Shown: positions 7,656 through 15,945 of the stretch, one piece after another
How the letters are laid out: every line of letters begins with the position of its first letter
How positions within the stretch are numbered: the stretch's first letter is position 1
NCBI RefSeq assembly: GCF_024790395.1
Contig: NZ_JAJISC010000009.1
Location: forward strand, 119,547 to 183,546
DNA: 64,000 nt
Source of the DNA: Halomonas dongshanensis
Lineage (GTDB): Bacteria > Pseudomonadota > Gammaproteobacteria > Pseudomonadales > Halomonadaceae
Direction: 5' to 3'
The notes under the pieces: generated by a model
The model's database searches: none
Seen by the model: the letters and a program-made list of their open reading frames with translations, nothing else
Told to the model about the DNA's origin: nothing
Made by a program: the position numbers and the translations under genes

Positions 7656-7841
7656 AAGGTGGCTGTTGCTGGCACTATCAGCTTTGCTGAATATGTCATA
7701 CATGCAATCACTTCTAGACCTGCTTCAAATCATGACATTGAAGCCCTGAGACGATCTATTAATAGCTTCGGAAGGTCTTCCGATGGATTCGAGACTTTTT
7801 CTGATCGTCGTAGCACTTTTGAGAAGAACTCAGATCAATAG
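7572..7841 (+). CDS. Small protein with duplicated N-terminal module, copy 1
   Basis: An 89-residue protein whose first 28 residues (MKLTELVTTPKGRKATAKLA, then WDLSKIAG) are identical to those of the gene at 8080. The rest (a hydrophobic helix about 29-48, then a Ser/Arg-rich tail) is different. A lysine-rich start followed by a hydrophobic helix suggests membrane association. I do not recognise a family. The ribosome-binding site is AGAGG. Both copies are on the plus strand, against the ICE operons. Confidence 0.6.
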   Translation: MKLTELVTTPKGRKATAKLAWDLSKIAGKVAVAGTISFAEYVIHAITSRPASNHDIEALRRSINSFGRSSDGFETFSDRRSTFEKNSDQ

Positions 7842-8005
7842 CCCTTGATCAACCACTTTCCTTGGTCGCAGCGCCAGATCCGCTCCATCATTTCCAGCAG
7901 ACTTTGCTCCAGGGGTTCCTTCTCCAATGCTTTTGCTTATTGCTGAACCGACCTGAGCCCAGTCCATACCAGTATAGCTACCCACATACCAGGTATGTGT
8001 CAAAG

Positions 8006-8163
8006 CAGAACATTGCATCGATATAGCAACAGCGCTAGGGTAGGTAGTATGGATAGGGCTGTATACGGCGGAGGTATATATGAAACTCACAGAACTCGTT
8101 ACGACTCCAAAAGGCCGTAAAGCTACCGCGAAACTTGCGTGGGATTTAAGCAAAATTGCTGGG
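8006..8163 (+). repeat. Direct repeat copy 2 (promoter plus 5' half of a small gene)
   Basis: Second copy of the repeat at 7498-7655. Most coding-part differences are third-position (GCC/GCT, GCA/GCG, CTC/CTT, AGT/AGC), so the amino-acid sequence is kept. This is the pattern expected for a duplication followed by purifying selection on the N-terminal module. Confidence 0.88.
8013..8041 (+). promoter_or_regulatory. Promoter of small gene copy 2
   Basis: TTGCAT (-35), 17 bases, TAGGGT (-10): the counterpart of the promoter at 7505-7533. Confidence 0.4.
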
Positions 8164-8337
8164 GGAGTTGCGGTTGCGGGAACGGTTGGTTTTATAGGTG
8201 CAATAGCGAAGTCTGCAGCAGACTCTGGGCCGAGCAATACTGCAGATATTTATCCAGATACGACACCTGATGGCTATGGTTATGGCCCAACAGGATATGG
8301 ATATTATTCCGGTGGAGTTATGGTTGACGATGATTGA
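8080..8337 (+). CDS. Small protein with duplicated N-terminal module, copy 2
   Basis: An 85-residue protein sharing its first 28 residues with the copy at 7572. After a hydrophobic helix (GVAVAGTVGFIGAIAKSAA) it ends in a Gly/Tyr-rich tail (GYGYGPTGYGYYSGG) and an acidic tip (VDDD). The tail may be disordered or adhesive. No family is recognised; function unknown. It converges on the TraG gene, with a hairpin terminator between them. Confidence 0.6.
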   Translation: MKLTELVTTPKGRKATAKLAWDLSKIAGGVAVAGTVGFIGAIAKSAADSGPSNTADIYPDTTPDGYGYGPTGYGYYSGGVMVDDD

Positions 8338-8341
8338 CAAG

Positions 8342-8370
8342 CCTGAGAGCAGCTAGAAACCGCTCTCAGG
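8342..8370. terminator. Hairpin between convergent genes
   Basis: CCTGAGAGC, 11 bases, GCTCTCAGG: a perfect 9-bp stem between the end of the plus-strand small gene and the end of the minus-strand TraG gene. There is no long T-tract, but the position suits a bidirectional terminator. Confidence 0.5.
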
Positions 8371-8377
8371 TGTCTCC

Positions 8378-9898
8378 TTATAATCTCTTCATTGCAGCTT
8401 TTTCAGCATGTTGTGAGGTTTTGTCACCGGCGTCCTTAGCTCCTGACGTACCAGCTTTGAGGCTGCCTTCCACGCCTTGACCAACTTTCATCCCAGCCCA
8501 ACCCAGCACCGCCACCCAGATTCCGGGCAGTATCAAGAACGTCGCCCACTCGACAGATACCAGCACCAACTTGTCATAAGCGTTCTGCCCGGCGGCAAGG
8601 TACGACATCTTGGCGGCATCCGAGCTATAGAGCAGATTGATCAGGTTTGAATTGATCCAGCGTGCCAGCTCCCACCAGAAGGTCAAAAACCAGAGCGCGA
8701 ATAGCCCAAAACTCGCTGTGCCAGCTACCTTGAATGAGTAGCCCGAGATCGTCATCACGAAGGGCAGGCAGATCACCACGGCCATAATCAGGATGTACTG
8801 CACCATAGGTAGCGCACGTTTGAGCATATCCATGCCTGCCTTACCCACCACGGCGCCCATGGCGCCCCCAGCGCCGCCAGCGACCATCGAAATGGCATCT
8901 TCAACGCTCCCATCCAAATTGCCATAGCCTGTTACAGCTATATCTTGATTGCCGTTTGCCGTGCCTGCTCGGTTGCTTATCAATCGTCTGATGACCTCGC
9001 CTTCGGCGTCGGTCGATGAGAAAATCGAGCGGATGCCATCCCAAATTCTGGGTTCGACTTGCTCATGCAAGCGGGTGTAGAGGCCACTTTCACTGTCTTC
9101 CCACCATTGCCTACACGTGGGATACCCCGGGCGTCCGGGGCCTGTACCGGGGCGCGCCTGGTCACGATTGGCATCATAAGGAAAGCCTACTATCGGTCGG
9201 CCCGCGTAAAACGAATCGTAATAGCCTGGTGTGTTCAGGAAATACTCGCTACCCAGCCAGTCGACATCTTGTCCCCTGCGTGCATCGATCCTTCCTCCTT
9301 GCTGGAAGAGTAGATTGCGTGCCGCGCCGTAGCACTGTTGCTGAAACTCTCCTACTTCGCGTCTCAATCCAGGGTCAGTGATGGCCTGAGCATCAATCTC
9401 TGAGGTGATCGCTTGAAGATCTGGGGCACAAGGAATGCTCGAGACCGCTACATTGGTGACCCCTTTTGAGACAGCGTGTACGAGTGCCCACCAGAGCGGA
9501 ATCTCCGCTGACTGGCCGCCGATCGAGTTGAGGGTATTACTGCCCCACTGCCCCTGCCCAATCATGGCGACAGTGCACGACTGGCCACTATCATTTGTCC
9601 GTTGAATCGCATTCACGGGATTGAATGACAGGCTCATCATGGGGACACAGGTGAAGGCGTAGCAGATGACCATGGCGTAGAGCCGAGTCTCGATACGCGC
9701 AATCAGCAGCACTCCCTTGTTACCTTCATCCTCGCCTTCCTGACGGACTTTGAACCACTCAGACGCAATGAGTGCAACAAAAGGAAGCAGGGCCAAACCA
9801 GTCTGCATCAACGATGACCAGAGCGCGTTGTGTACCACCCACCCGATCATCAGCATTACCATCTCGAAGTAATCGCTGACATTTAGCTCTGCGTTCAT
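8378..9898 (-). CDS. Conjugal transfer protein, TraG N-terminal family
   Basis: A 506-residue membrane protein with the TraG-type N-terminal region: helices near residues 15-50 and 85-105, then VNAIQRTNDSG and IPLWWALVHAVSKG. A periplasmic Cys-containing loop and a C-terminal membrane bundle (about 375-405 and 455-480) follow. TraG-like proteins act in mating-pair formation and stabilisation. I chose the ATG at 9898 (ribosome-binding site GGGAGG), which overlaps the upstream stop as ATGA. It is the last gene of the operon starting at 13,075. Confidence 0.85.
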   Translation of the reverse strand: MNAELNVSDYFEMVMLMIGWVVHNALWSSLMQTGLALLPFVALIASEWFKVRQEGEDEGNKGVLLIARIETRLYAMVICYAFTCVPMMSLSFNPVNAIQRTNDSGQSCTVAMIGQGQWGSNTLNSIGGQSAEIPLWWALVHAVSKGVTNVAVSSIPCAPDLQAITSEIDAQAITDPGLRREVGEFQQQCYGAARNLLFQQGGRIDARRGQDVDWLGSEYFLNTPGYYDSFYAGRPIVGFPYDANRDQARPGTGPGRPGYPTCRQWWEDSESGLYTRLHEQVEPRIWDGIRSIFSSTDAEGEVIRRLISNRAGTANGNQDIAVTGYGNLDGSVEDAISMVAGGAGGAMGAVVGKAGMDMLKRALPMVQYILIMAVVICLPFVMTISGYSFKVAGTASFGLFALWFLTFWWELARWINSNLINLLYSSDAAKMSYLAAGQNAYDKLVLVSVEWATFLILPGIWVAVLGWAGMKVGQGVEGSLKAGTSGAKDAGDKTSQHAEKAAMKRL

Positions 9899-10272
9899 GC
9901 CTGACCTCCCAGCCAATCCAGCACATTGAAGAGTTCGATGGTGGCCATGACGCCTAACGTCAGCGCCTCCAGGCGCTTAAGCCGTTCACGGGCGGCTGCC
10001 CCACCATCCCTGTCTTGGCTAAGACGTGTCAGCACATGTGGTTTCCACCGTTTGACCCAGGCAACGATGAGGACGGCGTAACAGATCCAACGCCATACAA
10101 ATAGCCACGGAAGCGCCGCTTGTTTCACCGCCATGAAAGCTTCTCGACTTCCCATCATCTGAATGCTCAGCAAGACGATCATGCCGCTGAGTAGAAACAT
10201 GCCGATTAGCACAACCACGAACACGACAGGGGATGGCCATCGACGTGGATCGATCAGTCGTTTGAGGAACAT
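9895..10272 (-). CDS. ICE conserved membrane protein
   Basis: A 125-residue protein with two strong N-terminal hydrophobic segments (about 16-38 and 57-75) and a shorter one near the C-terminus. It sits between the TIGR03755-type and TraG genes, where PFGI-1-type elements carry a small uncharacterised membrane protein. It starts at the ATG at 10272, sharing one base with the upstream stop, and overlaps TraG by 4 bases. Probably part of the mating-pair apparatus. Confidence 0.7.
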   Translation of the reverse strand: MFLKRLIDPRRWPSPVVFVVVLIGMFLLSGMIVLLSIQMMGSREAFMAVKQAALPWLFVWRWICYAVLIVAWVKRWKPHVLTRLSQDRDGGAAARERLKRLEALTLGVMATIELFNVLDWLGGQA

Positions 10273-11696
10273 CACTCATCCCCCTCTAACGGGCGCCCAC
10301 GCTCATCCAGCACAGGCGCAGGGAGCGTCGTTTCATTCGGGCTAGAGCCATCTGCACGATTGGCAGCGCGTTGTAAGGCTTGGAGGGCCGCGTTGCTGGC
10401 AAGGGATCGACGGATATCCATCTCGCTCTGCAGTAGCTCAATGTCCCGATTGAGGGCGTCGATCTTACGATCCAATACGGTCATGCCTTCGGGATTACTT
10501 TCGATGCCAGGGTCGCTCGAGCCGGCCATGAGTGTGCGCCGCCCCCACATGGCCTTGGTCAGCGTCCTGGCCAGCGCCATCTCACTGGACAGCCGCTGTG
10601 CCAACAGTGGCCCTTGCGGATCACTACGCATGGCTTCAATGACCCCGCGCGAAACGGCCAAGCCATTGCCTGCAGAGACGTCATTAAGCTTCGAAGGTGT
10701 AATTTCACCGCCACTGAGCATGTCAATCAGCGTCTCGTGAATGCTACTTTGCTCCTCCTCGAGCTCGCGGATCAGCCCGGTACCGGCGATAGACTCAGAT
10801 TTTTCGCACCCGTCACATGAACGCAGCTCGGTATCGCCAACAATCCTCCTGGTCCACTCGGCGGCCTCTGTGGGCGAACCCCAAATGGTACACATACCGC
10901 CTTGGCAGCCATGCCCGCCGCTATCAGCTCCTCCGTTGCCACCGACGGCGCCGCCACCAATCCAGTCTCCATTCGAGGTCGAGACTGCTCCCCACCCCCC
11001 GCCGCCGCCGGCGATCGCTTCACTGCTCGTCGGGTCGGTGCGCCCATAAAGCAGGTTGTAACCAGCCCGAGCCGTATCTTCGACCACGCGCATCGGCTCC
11101 TGGCCACTCCCACCGCGTTTTTGGCCACCGACCCATGTCCGGCCGGCGTTGCCAGCCTGAGCTTCGGCTTGCTCCTGCGCCGCTACCGCGTCTGTATTAT
11201 GTGCTGCAATATCCTGCCAATTTTCGGCCATCGCGCCTTGCTGCATCTGGCCACCGATCGTTGCATCGGCCAATGCCTCGGACATGCGTTGGCAAGAAAG
11301 CTTCGACTGATCGAAATCAAGTCGTCCTTGCATAACGCCATTAGTCAGCAAGTCGTAGAGCGCGGGGTTGGAACGCTGAATAATCATCGCGGGCAGGCTG
11401 GCCACCGCACCAGTGGCGTTCTGAACCACGCTTCCCATCATATTTTGGAAACCATTGGTGATGCCGTTGAGCTGATTACTCACTGTCGCGCCGATATCAA
11501 AGTTGCCGCACGTCGCATTAACATTCCAACTGATACCCAGCCCATGCGCGCGTGGGCCATGCCCAATGCTAGCCGATGCGCCGAAAGGAGCAGCACCGCC
11601 GATGTCGTAGTAGAGGCGGTCTGTCGATTGCGCTTGAACCAGTCCGGGCACGCCAAAAGCAGCTGCGAAGACCAGAGGCCGTAGGGTACGTTTCAT
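10272..11696 (-). CDS. Integrating conjugative element protein, PFL_4711 family (TIGR03755, TraH-like role)
   Basis: A 474-residue exported protein with a signal peptide (about 1-22, cleaved after VQAQ). The conserved start YYDIGGAAPFGASASIGHGP is followed by WNVNATCGNFDIGATV. A Gly-rich central linker (about 225-265) precedes a CDGCEKSE pair of Cys and a C-terminal helical region. This fits TIGR03755 and a periplasmic pilus-assembly role. Next to the PFL_4710 and PFL_4709 homologues, as usual. Confidence 0.9.
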   Translation of the reverse strand: MKRTLRPLVFAAAFGVPGLVQAQSTDRLYYDIGGAAPFGASASIGHGPRAHGLGISWNVNATCGNFDIGATVSNQLNGITNGFQNMMGSVVQNATGAVASLPAMIIQRSNPALYDLLTNGVMQGRLDFDQSKLSCQRMSEALADATIGGQMQQGAMAENWQDIAAHNTDAVAAQEQAEAQAGNAGRTWVGGQKRGGSGQEPMRVVEDTARAGYNLLYGRTDPTSSEAIAGGGGGWGAVSTSNGDWIGGGAVGGNGGADSGGHGCQGGMCTIWGSPTEAAEWTRRIVGDTELRSCDGCEKSESIAGTGLIRELEEEQSSIHETLIDMLSGGEITPSKLNDVSAGNGLAVSRGVIEAMRSDPQGPLLAQRLSSEMALARTLTKAMWGRRTLMAGSSDPGIESNPEGMTVLDRKIDALNRDIELLQSEMDIRRSLASNAALQALQRAANRADGSSPNETTLPAPVLDERGRPLEGDE

Positions 11697-11699
11697 GAC

Positions 11700-12650
11700 T
11701 TACTCTCCTGTGAAGTACAGCAGTTCCTGCCCCCGCCTCTGGCAGCAGCGATAGGGCCGCCAAAGCGCCCATGCATAATCACCTGGATCCTGGAGCTGAT
11801 TGTTCTCGCCACCATCGGGAAAGATTGAGCAGGACATGCGCATGTTGGGAGCAAGTGGCTGCCATTGATGGGTCTTGCGGTCGCCTTCCCTAACGGGGCC
11901 AGGCCCCCAGATGCCGCTATTAGGCGAGTGCCTCGCGATTAACGACTGGTACACATGGGGCTGCCCGCTACGCGTCACCACATCAGCAGCACGCTGCGCC
12001 GTTGAAGCCGCTACCTTGTAGTCATGGGTCTGAGACACGAAGCCGCTACGCGGATAGATCGGGCTCCATAGATCGCCCATGGCTCCCATCTCTCGCACGC
12101 CGGGTGTTAGGGCCTCGGGATACGCCATTTCAGGCACTCCTGATCGCCACGCCAACGCGTCTAACGTCGAAATGAAATAGGGTCTGAACGGCTGCGCCTG
12201 GCTGTCACAAAACCAGCCGAAACCTCTGGCGAACTGGTAGAAGGCTTCTGAAGGGTGACCGATAGCATCGACGTTCTTGAAATGCGTGTTCGAGTGCTGA
12301 TGCGCGACAGACTCACGTGCCGATCCACCTCCCAGAGCATTCCCAAGGGGTGGAGAAAGCATCGCCATCTCGGTCCAAGGGTTTTCACCTGTGTTTTCGT
12401 AGGCGCTGACAACCAACTCGGGAATGTAGTGCTTCACTCGGATCGAGGTACGTACCCTACAGCCGCTAAAGGCCGAACAATGAAGCCAAGCGCAGATGCC
12501 AATGAGCTGATAATCCAAGCATTGCGTGCTTAAGGACGATTGGATGATTTCTGGCGTCGTGATGGCATGAGCACGTGATGCACTCGTCATGCTGACCACC
12601 ACAGTCGACAGCACAAAGATCACGGGCATCATGAAGAGAAGGCGCATCAT
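11700..12650 (-). CDS. Integrating conjugative element protein, PFL_4710 family (TIGR03756, TraU-like)
   Basis: A 316-residue exported protein. A signal peptide (about 1-29) is followed by CLDYQLIGICAWLHCSAFSG, the conserved cysteine pattern of TraU-like proteins, and HYIPELVVSAYENTGENPW. The C-terminus has paired Cys (RPYRCCQRRG). TraU-like proteins are periplasmic and help assemble the conjugative pore. Disulfides are expected, which may be why a DsbC-like enzyme is encoded nearby. Start at 12650 overlaps the upstream stop (ATGA). Confidence 0.9.
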   Translation of the reverse strand: MMRLLFMMPVIFVLSTVVVSMTSASRAHAITTPEIIQSSLSTQCLDYQLIGICAWLHCSAFSGCRVRTSIRVKHYIPELVVSAYENTGENPWTEMAMLSPPLGNALGGGSARESVAHQHSNTHFKNVDAIGHPSEAFYQFARGFGWFCDSQAQPFRPYFISTLDALAWRSGVPEMAYPEALTPGVREMGAMGDLWSPIYPRSGFVSQTHDYKVAASTAQRAADVVTRSGQPHVYQSLIARHSPNSGIWGPGPVREGDRKTHQWQPLAPNMRMSCSIFPDGGENNQLQDPGDYAWALWRPYRCCQRRGQELLYFTGE

Positions 12651-13075
12651 GGCTGCTCTCCCCTTGCGTGCTCAATCTCCTCGAGCGCCCGGCGAATATC
12701 CGGTTCGCCGTACACCACGTACTGACTGTCAACCACGACGGCCGGTACTTTCTCTATACCCAGCATCCAAGCGCGAGCTACCCCTTGATAGAACTGGCCA
12801 TAGTCCTGGAGCGTCTGCTGCCATTCGGGGCCGCTCATACGCGTTTCGAGAACCTGCTTCGCACCGTCGGGATCCGCAGGAAGACCTTCTGATAGTTGCG
12901 CATCAAGACGGGCAGGCGCATCCAGTTCGATGACGGCAGCAGATGACGGCACGTTGACGACTAGCTCACCGGCAGTCGTGAACACCTCAATGCCGGCGAC
13001 AGCGTTCTGGCCCCAAGCCAGTAGGCAGAGCGAGGACAACACGGCACATGGCCGCAGCTGAGGAAAGAAGGTCAT
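12647..13075 (-). CDS. Integrating conjugative element protein, PFL_4709 family (TIGR03757, DUF1525)
   Basis: A 142-residue exported protein with a signal peptide (about 1-27). It starts VEVFTTA-like (IEVFTTAGELVV) and has the thioredoxin-like pattern of TIGR03757, with RAWMLGIEKVPAVVVDSQYV near residue 105 and YGEPDIRRAL. It lacks a CxxC pair. First gene of the operon with the PFL_4710 and PFL_4711 homologues, preceded by one or two TTAACRTT motifs (13,141 and 13,241). Confidence 0.9.
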   Translation of the reverse strand: MTFFPQLRPCAVLSSLCLLAWGQNAVAGIEVFTTAGELVVNVPSSAAVIELDAPARLDAQLSEGLPADPDGAKQVLETRMSGPEWQQTLQDYGQFYQGVARAWMLGIEKVPAVVVDSQYVVYGEPDIRRALEEIEHARGEQP

Positions 13076-13140
13076 AGACGGGCTCCCACGGCGGTATCAA
13101 CGCACAGGTGTACCGGGTGGGAGGCGATGGGACAGTAGAG

Positions 13141-13148
13141 AATGTTAA
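13141..13148 (-). promoter_or_regulatory. TTAACRTT motif upstream of the PFL_4709 operon
   Basis: TTAACATT on the minus strand, 65 bp before the start at 13,075. It is one of nine similarly oriented copies in the ICE, each in front of a minus-strand operon. Confidence 0.55.
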
Positions 13149-13240
13149 ATTGATCAGATAAGGTTTTCGGCAGCTTAAGAGCCCACACGAATATTGTCAG
13201 CTGCTCCTTGAACTTAATGATTGCAGAGCGGCTAGTGCAC

Positions 13241-13248
13241 AACGTTAA
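13241..13248 (-). promoter_or_regulatory. TTAACRTT motif, second copy in this intergenic region
   Basis: TTAACGTT on the minus strand, 100 bp upstream of the copy at 13,141 and 16 bp before the plus-strand gene at 13,264. It could serve the minus operon or influence the divergent cargo gene. The rest of 13,076-13,263 shows no gene. Confidence 0.45.
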
Positions 13249-13263
13249 TCTGGAGAGTCCAAC

Positions 13264-14160
13264 ATGGATGTCTACAAACTGCAAAAGTCCGATTGGGGCG
13301 AACTTCCATTGAATAAGGAGTCATTTGAATCCTCTACCGGCAAGCGAAACCCCTGGTACACCAACAACCGTAGCGGTAACCCAGCCACTTTCGCTGTATG
13401 CCCCGGGTGTGACAATCCAATTTTAATCCTGGGCTTTCTGTTTAAATTAGCCAACACCGACACCCCTTATGCACGCCACTATCAGGGTAATGTCGAAGGA
13501 CTTGCAGAGTATCGCGACTGGGCCTACGAAAACTGCCCTTACTCTAACCCTAAGGAATATGATCGAAAATCTAAAAGACCTGCGGCGGATCCCCTGGGCG
13601 ACAAGATACTGGATATCCTTGTGCCTAATTTCGACCGAGTAGTTTATTTGTTGGAGAAGGATATTGGGATCAGAATTTCATCTGCCCTAGCCGAAAAAAT
13701 GCTAGAGGATTACAGGGATTGGAATGGACATCTCTACATGGGGGCAACCCTCCAGAATATTCCTTGGGTATTTGCCTATATGACGGTCTCCAAGAGCCTA
13801 GCGGGGCGCGTTGTGTTTAATAATTCAGAGTTGCTTGCAGCTATAGAGGAACATCAAGTGCAAGGCGTGGTGATTGACCATAAAAGTCATCGGATTGGTT
13901 GGCAAGAAGGTAAATATTTATCACTGGATGTCTGCTTTATCCATCACAGAGCACGCCACAGAGATCATCATCTCCAAGAAACCATGGTGATGCAAGTCAC
14001 TACCGGGCGACCTCCTCATGCCAGGGAAATTTATCGACAGACAATCGAGTTCAACCGGGATCACTTCAAAAACCTGCTCAATATGTCGCCAGAAAGGGCA
14101 AAGCGGCCCCGGCGGAAAGAATTGGTGGAATTGGCGGAGAAAATCTTGGGGACTCGCTGA
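13264..14160 (+). CDS. Unrecognised cargo protein with a CPxC zinc-like knuckle
   Basis: A 298-residue soluble protein. The N-terminal part holds CPGCDNPI (about residue 47-54) and a further Cys-Pro (NCPYSNPKEYD), which may form a metal-binding knuckle. The middle (about 100-170) is helical and acidic; the C-terminus is basic (RAKRPRRKEL). I recognise no family. The gene lies on the plus strand, interrupts the minus-strand transfer region, and is richer in A/T than its neighbours, all signs of inserted cargo. Roles in defence or regulation are possible but unsupported. Confidence 0.75.
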   Translation: MDVYKLQKSDWGELPLNKESFESSTGKRNPWYTNNRSGNPATFAVCPGCDNPILILGFLFKLANTDTPYARHYQGNVEGLAEYRDWAYENCPYSNPKEYDRKSKRPAADPLGDKILDILVPNFDRVVYLLEKDIGIRISSALAEKMLEDYRDWNGHLYMGATLQNIPWVFAYMTVSKSLAGRVVFNNSELLAAIEEHQVQGVVIDHKSHRIGWQEGKYLSLDVCFIHHRARHRDHHLQETMVMQVTTGRPPHAREIYRQTIEFNRDHFKNLLNMSPERAKRPRRKELVELAEKILGTR

Positions 14161-14194
14161 TACCTGCCCAAAGGACATCGACCACCATAGATTG

Positions 14195-14464
14195 CTAATC
14201 CAGCGGGGCGTGCTTGAAGTCTAGCGAGTAGCGTGTCTGTAGATCCCACCACCATTGCGTCGGGAGTTTAGGAACGGCACCTTCCAGCTCTGCAGCACGA
14301 ATGCATTCCAACACAGTTTCGAGCCCAAGGCTGAAAGCGTGATGGCTGTCTTTCATCGCAAAAACCATGTACTCGTCAGAGCTAAGGTCGGCCTCTTCAC
14401 GGGGCGGAGGGGAATCATTAAGCCTTGCTGGGTTGTTAAGCGCACTATCTCTATCATCGGTCAT
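14195..14464 (-). CDS. Small acidic protein, unrecognised
   Basis: An 89-residue protein. A disordered, acidic N-terminal 30 residues (MTDDRDSALNNPARLN) is followed by a compact part with FAMKDSHHAFSLGLETVLEC and PTQWWWDLQTRYSL. No family is recognised. The ATG at 14464 has AGAGGAG upstream. A TTAACGTT motif at 14,544 precedes it, so it is probably expressed with the ICE transfer functions. Confidence 0.6.
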   Translation of the reverse strand: MTDDRDSALNNPARLNDSPPPREEADLSSDEYMVFAMKDSHHAFSLGLETVLECIRAAELEGAVPKLPTQWWWDLQTRYSLDFKHAPLD

Positions 14465-14543
14465 GATCAAAAATCTCCTCTCTTGGTAATGCGTGCTAGC
14501 CCAGGGCCAGTGTCACTGGGAGGTGTAGTGCCAGTCATCGGAA

Positions 14544-14551
14544 AACGTTAA
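14544..14551 (-). promoter_or_regulatory. TTAACRTT motif upstream of the small acidic gene
   Basis: TTAACGTTTTCCGA on the minus strand, 80 bp before the start at 14,464. A TTTCC-n5-GGAAA dyad at 14,566-14,580 lies beside it. Confidence 0.55.
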
Positions 14552-14587
14552 ACACATGCAGCATGTTTCCGATACGGAAAGATTGAG

Positions 14588-15175
14588 TCAGGGTTCAAGA
14601 TACTTGTGACGCTCGTTTTCTCTTGTCGTTGATGACCTCCGGAGCCTTTCTGTGCTCAGAGGACCAGACAAAACATAAGGCTCGAACTCGATATTCAGCT
14701 CATGTGCGATCAGTGTCGCCAGGTAATAAGCATCGACGGCATCTGATACTTCAATGAAAGGGTCATCTTGAAGGGAGGCCGGTAGCCTCAAGCACTCGGT
14801 GATCGCTATCGTGACGTTCAGCTCCCGATCGCTAGCCACCAAGTCGAGGGCCAAATGTTGCACGCCGGCCCGATAGAACCACAGACAGCCCGTCTGGAAA
14901 GGCCCCGTCTCCTTGATGATTGCCATTTGACTCGACAGCCATTCATCCAGGATTCTGGAGCTTTTCACCACGCCGTTTGAGCCAGCGTTGATGAGAAGCG
15001 GGGCAGGTTGATGCCCTTGCTTTAGTTCGCAGGGGATCGGGTAGCTCGGCCACTCGCGCGTGAGAGAATCCCAGTCGCCCGCGAGCCACAAACGTAGAAA
15101 CGTAGCCGGTTCGTTGTCATCGATCGCAAACTGCATGGCTTCAGTAAAAATCTGTCGCTGTCGCATCGAATTCAT
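14588..15175 (-). CDS. Unrecognised ICE protein
   Basis: A 195-residue soluble protein with no membrane segment or signal peptide. Visible segments include FLRLWLAGDWDSLTREWPSY and CLWFYRAGVQHLALDLV, and there is a basic C-terminus. No family is recognised. It overlaps the DsbC-like gene by 4 bases (ATGA), so it is translated in the operon of the VirB4-like ATPase. It may be an immunity-like or regulatory accessory; no function can be assigned. Confidence 0.65.
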   Translation of the reverse strand: MNSMRQRQIFTEAMQFAIDDNEPATFLRLWLAGDWDSLTREWPSYPIPCELKQGHQPAPLLINAGSNGVVKSSRILDEWLSSQMAIIKETGPFQTGCLWFYRAGVQHLALDLVASDRELNVTIAITECLRLPASLQDDPFIEVSDAVDAYYLATLIAHELNIEFEPYVLSGPLSTERLRRSSTTRENERHKYLEP

Positions 15176-15945
15176 GAGTTAGCTCTCTCGATTGCCTGAA
15201 TCAGCTGCTGTGCGGGCACGTAGCCCTCCCCCATCTCGCCGTCGGGCAAGACAATGGACGGTGTGCCCTGCACGCCAAACCGCTGTCCCAGCGCAAAGCC
15301 CTCCGCAACGGCAGACTGACAGCTTTCAACAGGGGTTAGCTCTAACGCCTCACCTTGGAAAGCCCGTGTCATGGCCTCGGTCGGTGATTGGGAACACAGC
15401 ACCTGAGCAAGGTGGTTGGCCGCCAGTGAGTGAGTACCGGCGCGTGGAAATGGGACATAACGCACGGCGATGCCGGCTTCGTTCAGTTGTTCGATTTCCT
15501 GATGCAGCCTCTGGCAGTAGGGACAGGTCGTATCGGTAAAGACGGTGATGCGTCCGATCTCTTCGCCTTGGGCGGGATAATCCACCGTACCCCCATCCGG
15601 AATGGCACTCAGCTGGTCCAGCCGATCCTGACGGTTATGCTGCTCGGTGACATTGATGAGTCCGTCGGGGCCGTTGTCGTAAAGACTCCCCACAACCATG
15701 TAACGTCCCTGAGCGTCGCTGTAGAACGTGTCTCCATTTCGTAGCCGCACCTCATAGATTGGTCCCTCCAGATTTACCCGCCGAATGGCGTCCGTCGTCA
15801 CGGGCTGGCCATTGAGTGTCAGGTCTCGCAGCGCAGCGGGAGGTGTCATGTCCGGCACATCAGGCACAGGAATGCCGGTTGCCTGTGCTGACAGGGGCGT
15901 CACTAGGCTCAGACCAACAGCGCTTAAGAACTTGATAATCTTCAT
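15172..15945 (-). CDS. DsbC-like thiol:disulfide interchange protein
   Basis: A 257-residue exported protein. A signal peptide (about 1-23), an N-terminal dimerisation-type domain (YEVRLRNGDTFYSDAQGRYM) and a thioredoxin fold with the active site CPYC (about residue 139-142) and the cis-Pro loop VQGTPSIVLPDG are all visible. DsbC proteins isomerise disulfides in the periplasm. Here the clients are probably the Cys-rich TraU- and TraG-like proteins of the ICE. The start at 15,945 overlaps the upstream stop (ATGA). Confidence 0.9.
   Translation of the reverse strand: MKIIKFLSAVGLSLVTPLSAQATGIPVPDVPDMTPPAALRDLTLNGQPVTTDAIRRVNLEGPIYEVRLRNGDTFYSDAQGRYMVVGSLYDNGPDGLINVTEQHNRQDRLDQLSAIPDGGTVDYPAQGEEIGRITVFTDTTCPYCQRLHQEIEQLNEAGIAVRYVPFPRAGTHSLAANHLAQVLCSQSPTEAMTRAFQGEALELTPVESCQSAVAEGFALGQRFGVQGTPSIVLPDGEMGEGYVPAQQLIQAIERANS

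Noticed and set aside
7830..7967. Minus-strand 45-codon frame between the two duplicated small genes
   Set aside because: A faint similarity to the TraG C-terminus (GT.GAK.AG) is too weak, with no ribosome-binding site.
10817..11684. Long plus-strand frames opposite the PFL_4711 homologue
   Set aside because: Arg/Pro-rich shadow frames of a well-supported minus-strand gene.
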